Assembly: GCF_000292245.2 (NCBI RefSeq)
Contig: NZ_ALPT02000024.1
Coordinates: 1-55,219 of the forward strand
From: Alkalihalobacillus alcalophilus ATCC 27647 = CGMCC 1.3604
GTDB lineage: Bacteria; Bacillota; Bacilli; Bacillales; Bacillaceae_D
Direction of reading: 5' to 3'
DNA: 55,219 nucleotides
The stretch's first letter is position 1; each line of letters opens with the position of its first letter. Shown here piece by piece: positions 53,483 through 55,219 of this stretch. The position numbers and the translations under genes were made by a program. The notes beneath the pieces are model-generated. The model was not told the DNA's origin and ran no database searches. It saw only the letters and a list, made by a program, of their open reading frames with translations.

Positions 53483-54541
53483 TTAAATTGCCCTGATTTC
53501 ATCAACAAGTTTTTGCAGTGCATCGGTTTGATTGCCTGAACGCATTTTTTCTTTCATGAGCATTTCTTTTTGGCTAATCATCTCTAAATGCTCAAGTAAA
53601 GATTCCTTCGTTAAGTCTTCTTCTTCCAATGTTAATGAATAGCCTTTTGATTGGAATGACTTAGCATTTAATATTTGATCTCCCCGACTTTGGGCCTTAC
53701 TTAATGGAATAATGACCATTGGAATTTCTAAAGCTAAAAATTCAAAGATCGCGTTAGAGCCTCCTCGCGTAATTACCAAATCGGTTGTCGCTAAAATATC
53801 GGCTAATTCCTCATGAACATATTCAAATTGTTTGTAACCAGATTTATTCAACAGACTCTCATCCAAATTATTTTTCCCACATAAATGAACAATTTGATAG
53901 CGTTTAGTTAACTCGTCAATGTTGTCACGGACCGCTTCGTTAATCTTTCTCGCTCCAAGACTACCACCCATAATTAAAAGTACTGGAAGCTGACTATGAA
54001 ACTCAAGCCACTTTCTTCCTCTTTCCCGAGAACCGCTTAATATCTCTTTCCGAATCGGCGAGCCAATCGCTTCCGTTTTCGCTTCAGGCAAATATTTTTT
54101 CGTCTCGTCGAATGACGTAAAAATTTTCGTCGCAAATCGCTGTGAGATTTTATTTGCAAGCCCCGGTGTTAAATCACTTTCATGAATATAAATCGGAATT
54201 TTCAACGTAGAAGCTGCAACAATAACAGGCACTGAAACAAAGCCACCCTTTGAAAAAACTAAATCTGGCTTAAGTTTCTTTAAAACGCGTCTTGCATCCA
54301 CGCACCCTTTCATCACGCGAAAAATATCCTTCACATTTTCAAAATCAATATATCGCCTTAGCTTCCCACTACTGATCGAATGATAAGAAATTCCTGCTTT
54401 TTCCGCAAGCTCCTTTTCAATTCCATTTCTAGAGCCAATATAATCAATTTGAAAATCTCCACCTCGTATTTCATTTATAATAGCTAAGTTTGGCGTCACA
54501 TGTCCTGCTGTTCCCCCACCTGTAAAAACGATCTTTTTCAT
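53483..54541 (-). CDS. murG: MurG-type UDP-GlcNAc transferase, stand-alone copy
   Basis: MurG adds GlcNAc from UDP-GlcNAc to lipid I, making lipid II for the cell wall, on the inner face of the membrane. The 352-residue protein has the two-domain GT-B fold with GGGTAGHVTPNLA at the N-terminus, FSKGGFVSVP, HESDLTPGLAN, MGGSLGARKIN and the C-domain TRGGSNAIFEF. The start follows AGGAGG by four bases. No mur or fts neighbours are present, so this looks like the second MurG that some Bacillus relatives carry outside the division cluster. Whether the main murG exists elsewhere cannot be seen here. Confidence 0.9.
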   Translation of the reverse strand: MKKIVFTGGGTAGHVTPNLAIINEIRGGDFQIDYIGSRNGIEKELAEKAGISYHSISSGKLRRYIDFENVKDIFRVMKGCVDARRVLKKLKPDLVFSKGGFVSVPVIVAASTLKIPIYIHESDLTPGLANKISQRFATKIFTSFDETKKYLPEAKTEAIGSPIRKEILSGSRERGRKWLEFHSQLPVLLIMGGSLGARKINEAVRDNIDELTKRYQIVHLCGKNNLDESLLNKSGYKQFEYVHEELADILATTDLVITRGGSNAIFEFLALEIPMVIIPLSKAQSRGDQILNAKSFQSKGYSLTLEEEDLTKESLLEHLEMISQKEMLMKEKMRSGNQTDALQKLVDEIRAI

Positions 54542-54983
54542 AATTCCTCCTAGGTTAAACTAATATCAATATAATTATAATAAGAATTTTAGGCAATGAA
54601 ATCACTTACTAATATCACTTCAGCCCATGTCTGTCGTTTACATGAAAGTAATTGTAATTCTGTATGTATTGTATCACTAAACAATTACCTTGCTAAGATT
54701 GTTTGTTAACAATTTTATTATATTTATGGAAATGCTGTACTCAAATCCTTTTGTAATTCATTCAGCTCTTCCCTACTTTCTCCTTTAAAAGACTTTTCAC
54801 CTTTATTTTTAAAAATAAAAAGCCTCTTTATTTACCAACTCTACTCTAATTATCATTCTATCTTTCTCTCCCTCCCTTTTAATTCTATCGAAAAATAATA
54901 ATCTCACAAAAAAAGTTCTGAAATATCTGACTTATCATTGTACACAGGGTGAAGACATCATGTAAAATAATGGAGAGCCTGGT
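54542..54983. other. Intergenic region without a supported gene
   Basis: This AT-rich region upstream of murG should hold its promoter. A palindrome CTTTATTTTTAAAAATAAA lies near 54800-54822. I see no open frame with a ribosome site. Confidence 0.4.
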
Positions 54984-55219
54984 ACTTCGCTTTTTGGTTA
55001 ATCTAGCTACGTCCGTTAGAAGCTCGAGAAAAATCGGCCCGCCTATAAAGTCAAAAAGCGACTTTTTAGTCTGCCCTGTATTTTTTCTCGCTTCTGACCA
55101 AACGAACTTCGCTTTTTGGTTAATCTAGCTACGTCCGTTAGAAGCTCGAGAAAAATCGGCCCGCCTATAAAGTCAAAAAGCGACTTTTTAGTCTGTCCTG
55201 TATTTTTTCTCGCTTTCTG
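54984..55219. repeat. 122-bp tandem repeat reaching the window end
   Basis: ACTTCGCTTTTTGGTTAATC begins copies at 54984 and 55106. The second copy runs to the end of the window with a single substitution until it is cut, so more units may follow. Each unit has TCGCTTTTTG and CAAAAAGCGA as inverted arms about 55 bases apart, and a small stem AAAAAG/CTTTTT. Confidence 0.9.

Overview
The window looks like a piece of a low-GC Bacillaceae chromosome. Ribosome binding sites are strong and AGGAGG-like, many starts are TTG or GTG, and there is a leucine T-box, CcpA-type cre sites, YtrA-like, YknXYZ-like and NagR-like systems, and a sortase-anchored amylase. The secreted or surface domains are very acidic (amylase, YknX-like adaptor), which fits an alkaliphilic or salt-tolerant Bacillus relative; that last step is inference. 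There are no rRNA or tRNA genes, no CRISPR array, and no recognisable transposase or integrase.

Layout: 1-223 is a 51-bp tandem repeat. 359-4000 is a cell-wall-anchored GH13 amylase with a cre site and a LacI-type operator upstream. 4305-7044 is a TPR/dynamin-like GTPase split by a frameshift. 7479-8921 holds a transglutaminase-like gene (frameshifted) and a double-GNAT gene. 9055-9858 is copy 1 of a structured repeat element, followed by a MerR-type promoter driving a BmrA-like multidrug exporter. 11885-15803 holds yebC (frameshifted), a YwaF-like membrane protein, a HAD phosphatase and an MFS transporter. The transporter diverges from an SgrR-like regulator, which is followed by a chemoreceptor and a small membrane protein. 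20575-22456 is an ECF sigma/anti-sigma pair. 22896-27090 is a YtrA-controlled ABC operon containing a duplicated permease/anchored-protein pair. cstA diverges from it. 29130-32291 is a YknXYZ-like efflux operon, followed by a metallophosphoesterase (frameshifted at its start) and cutC. 34364-35015 is copy 2 of the repeat element. 35056-36485 holds a pentapeptide-repeat protein and an unknown membrane protein. 36699-42441 is an amino-sugar region: chbG, a HutC-type regulator, a gene remnant, nagA-nagB-SIS, and a convergent nagR. Then come a GGDEF-EAL protein, trhO, and leuA behind a T-box. 48408-49403 is element copy 3. A GNAT gene diverges from an attenuator-controlled ABC-F gene with its own leader peptide, followed by a frameshifted GNAT gene, another 51-bp tandem repeat, a stand-alone murG, and a 122-bp tandem repeat reaching the window end.

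Three themes cut across the window. First, five genes are broken by one-base differences in runs of 6-7 identical bases, and each restores a family-typical protein when corrected; this points to homopolymer errors in the assembly more than to five real mutations. Second, three copies of a 0.65-1.0 kb non-coding element with inverted ends carry paired GC-rich hairpins whose stems differ by compensated base changes, and the core is inverted in one copy. Third, regulation is unusually readable: carbon control (cre) at the amylase, chemoreceptor and cstA genes, NagR operators, a YtrA operator, a MerR promoter, a T-box, and a leader-peptide attenuator before the ABC-F gene.
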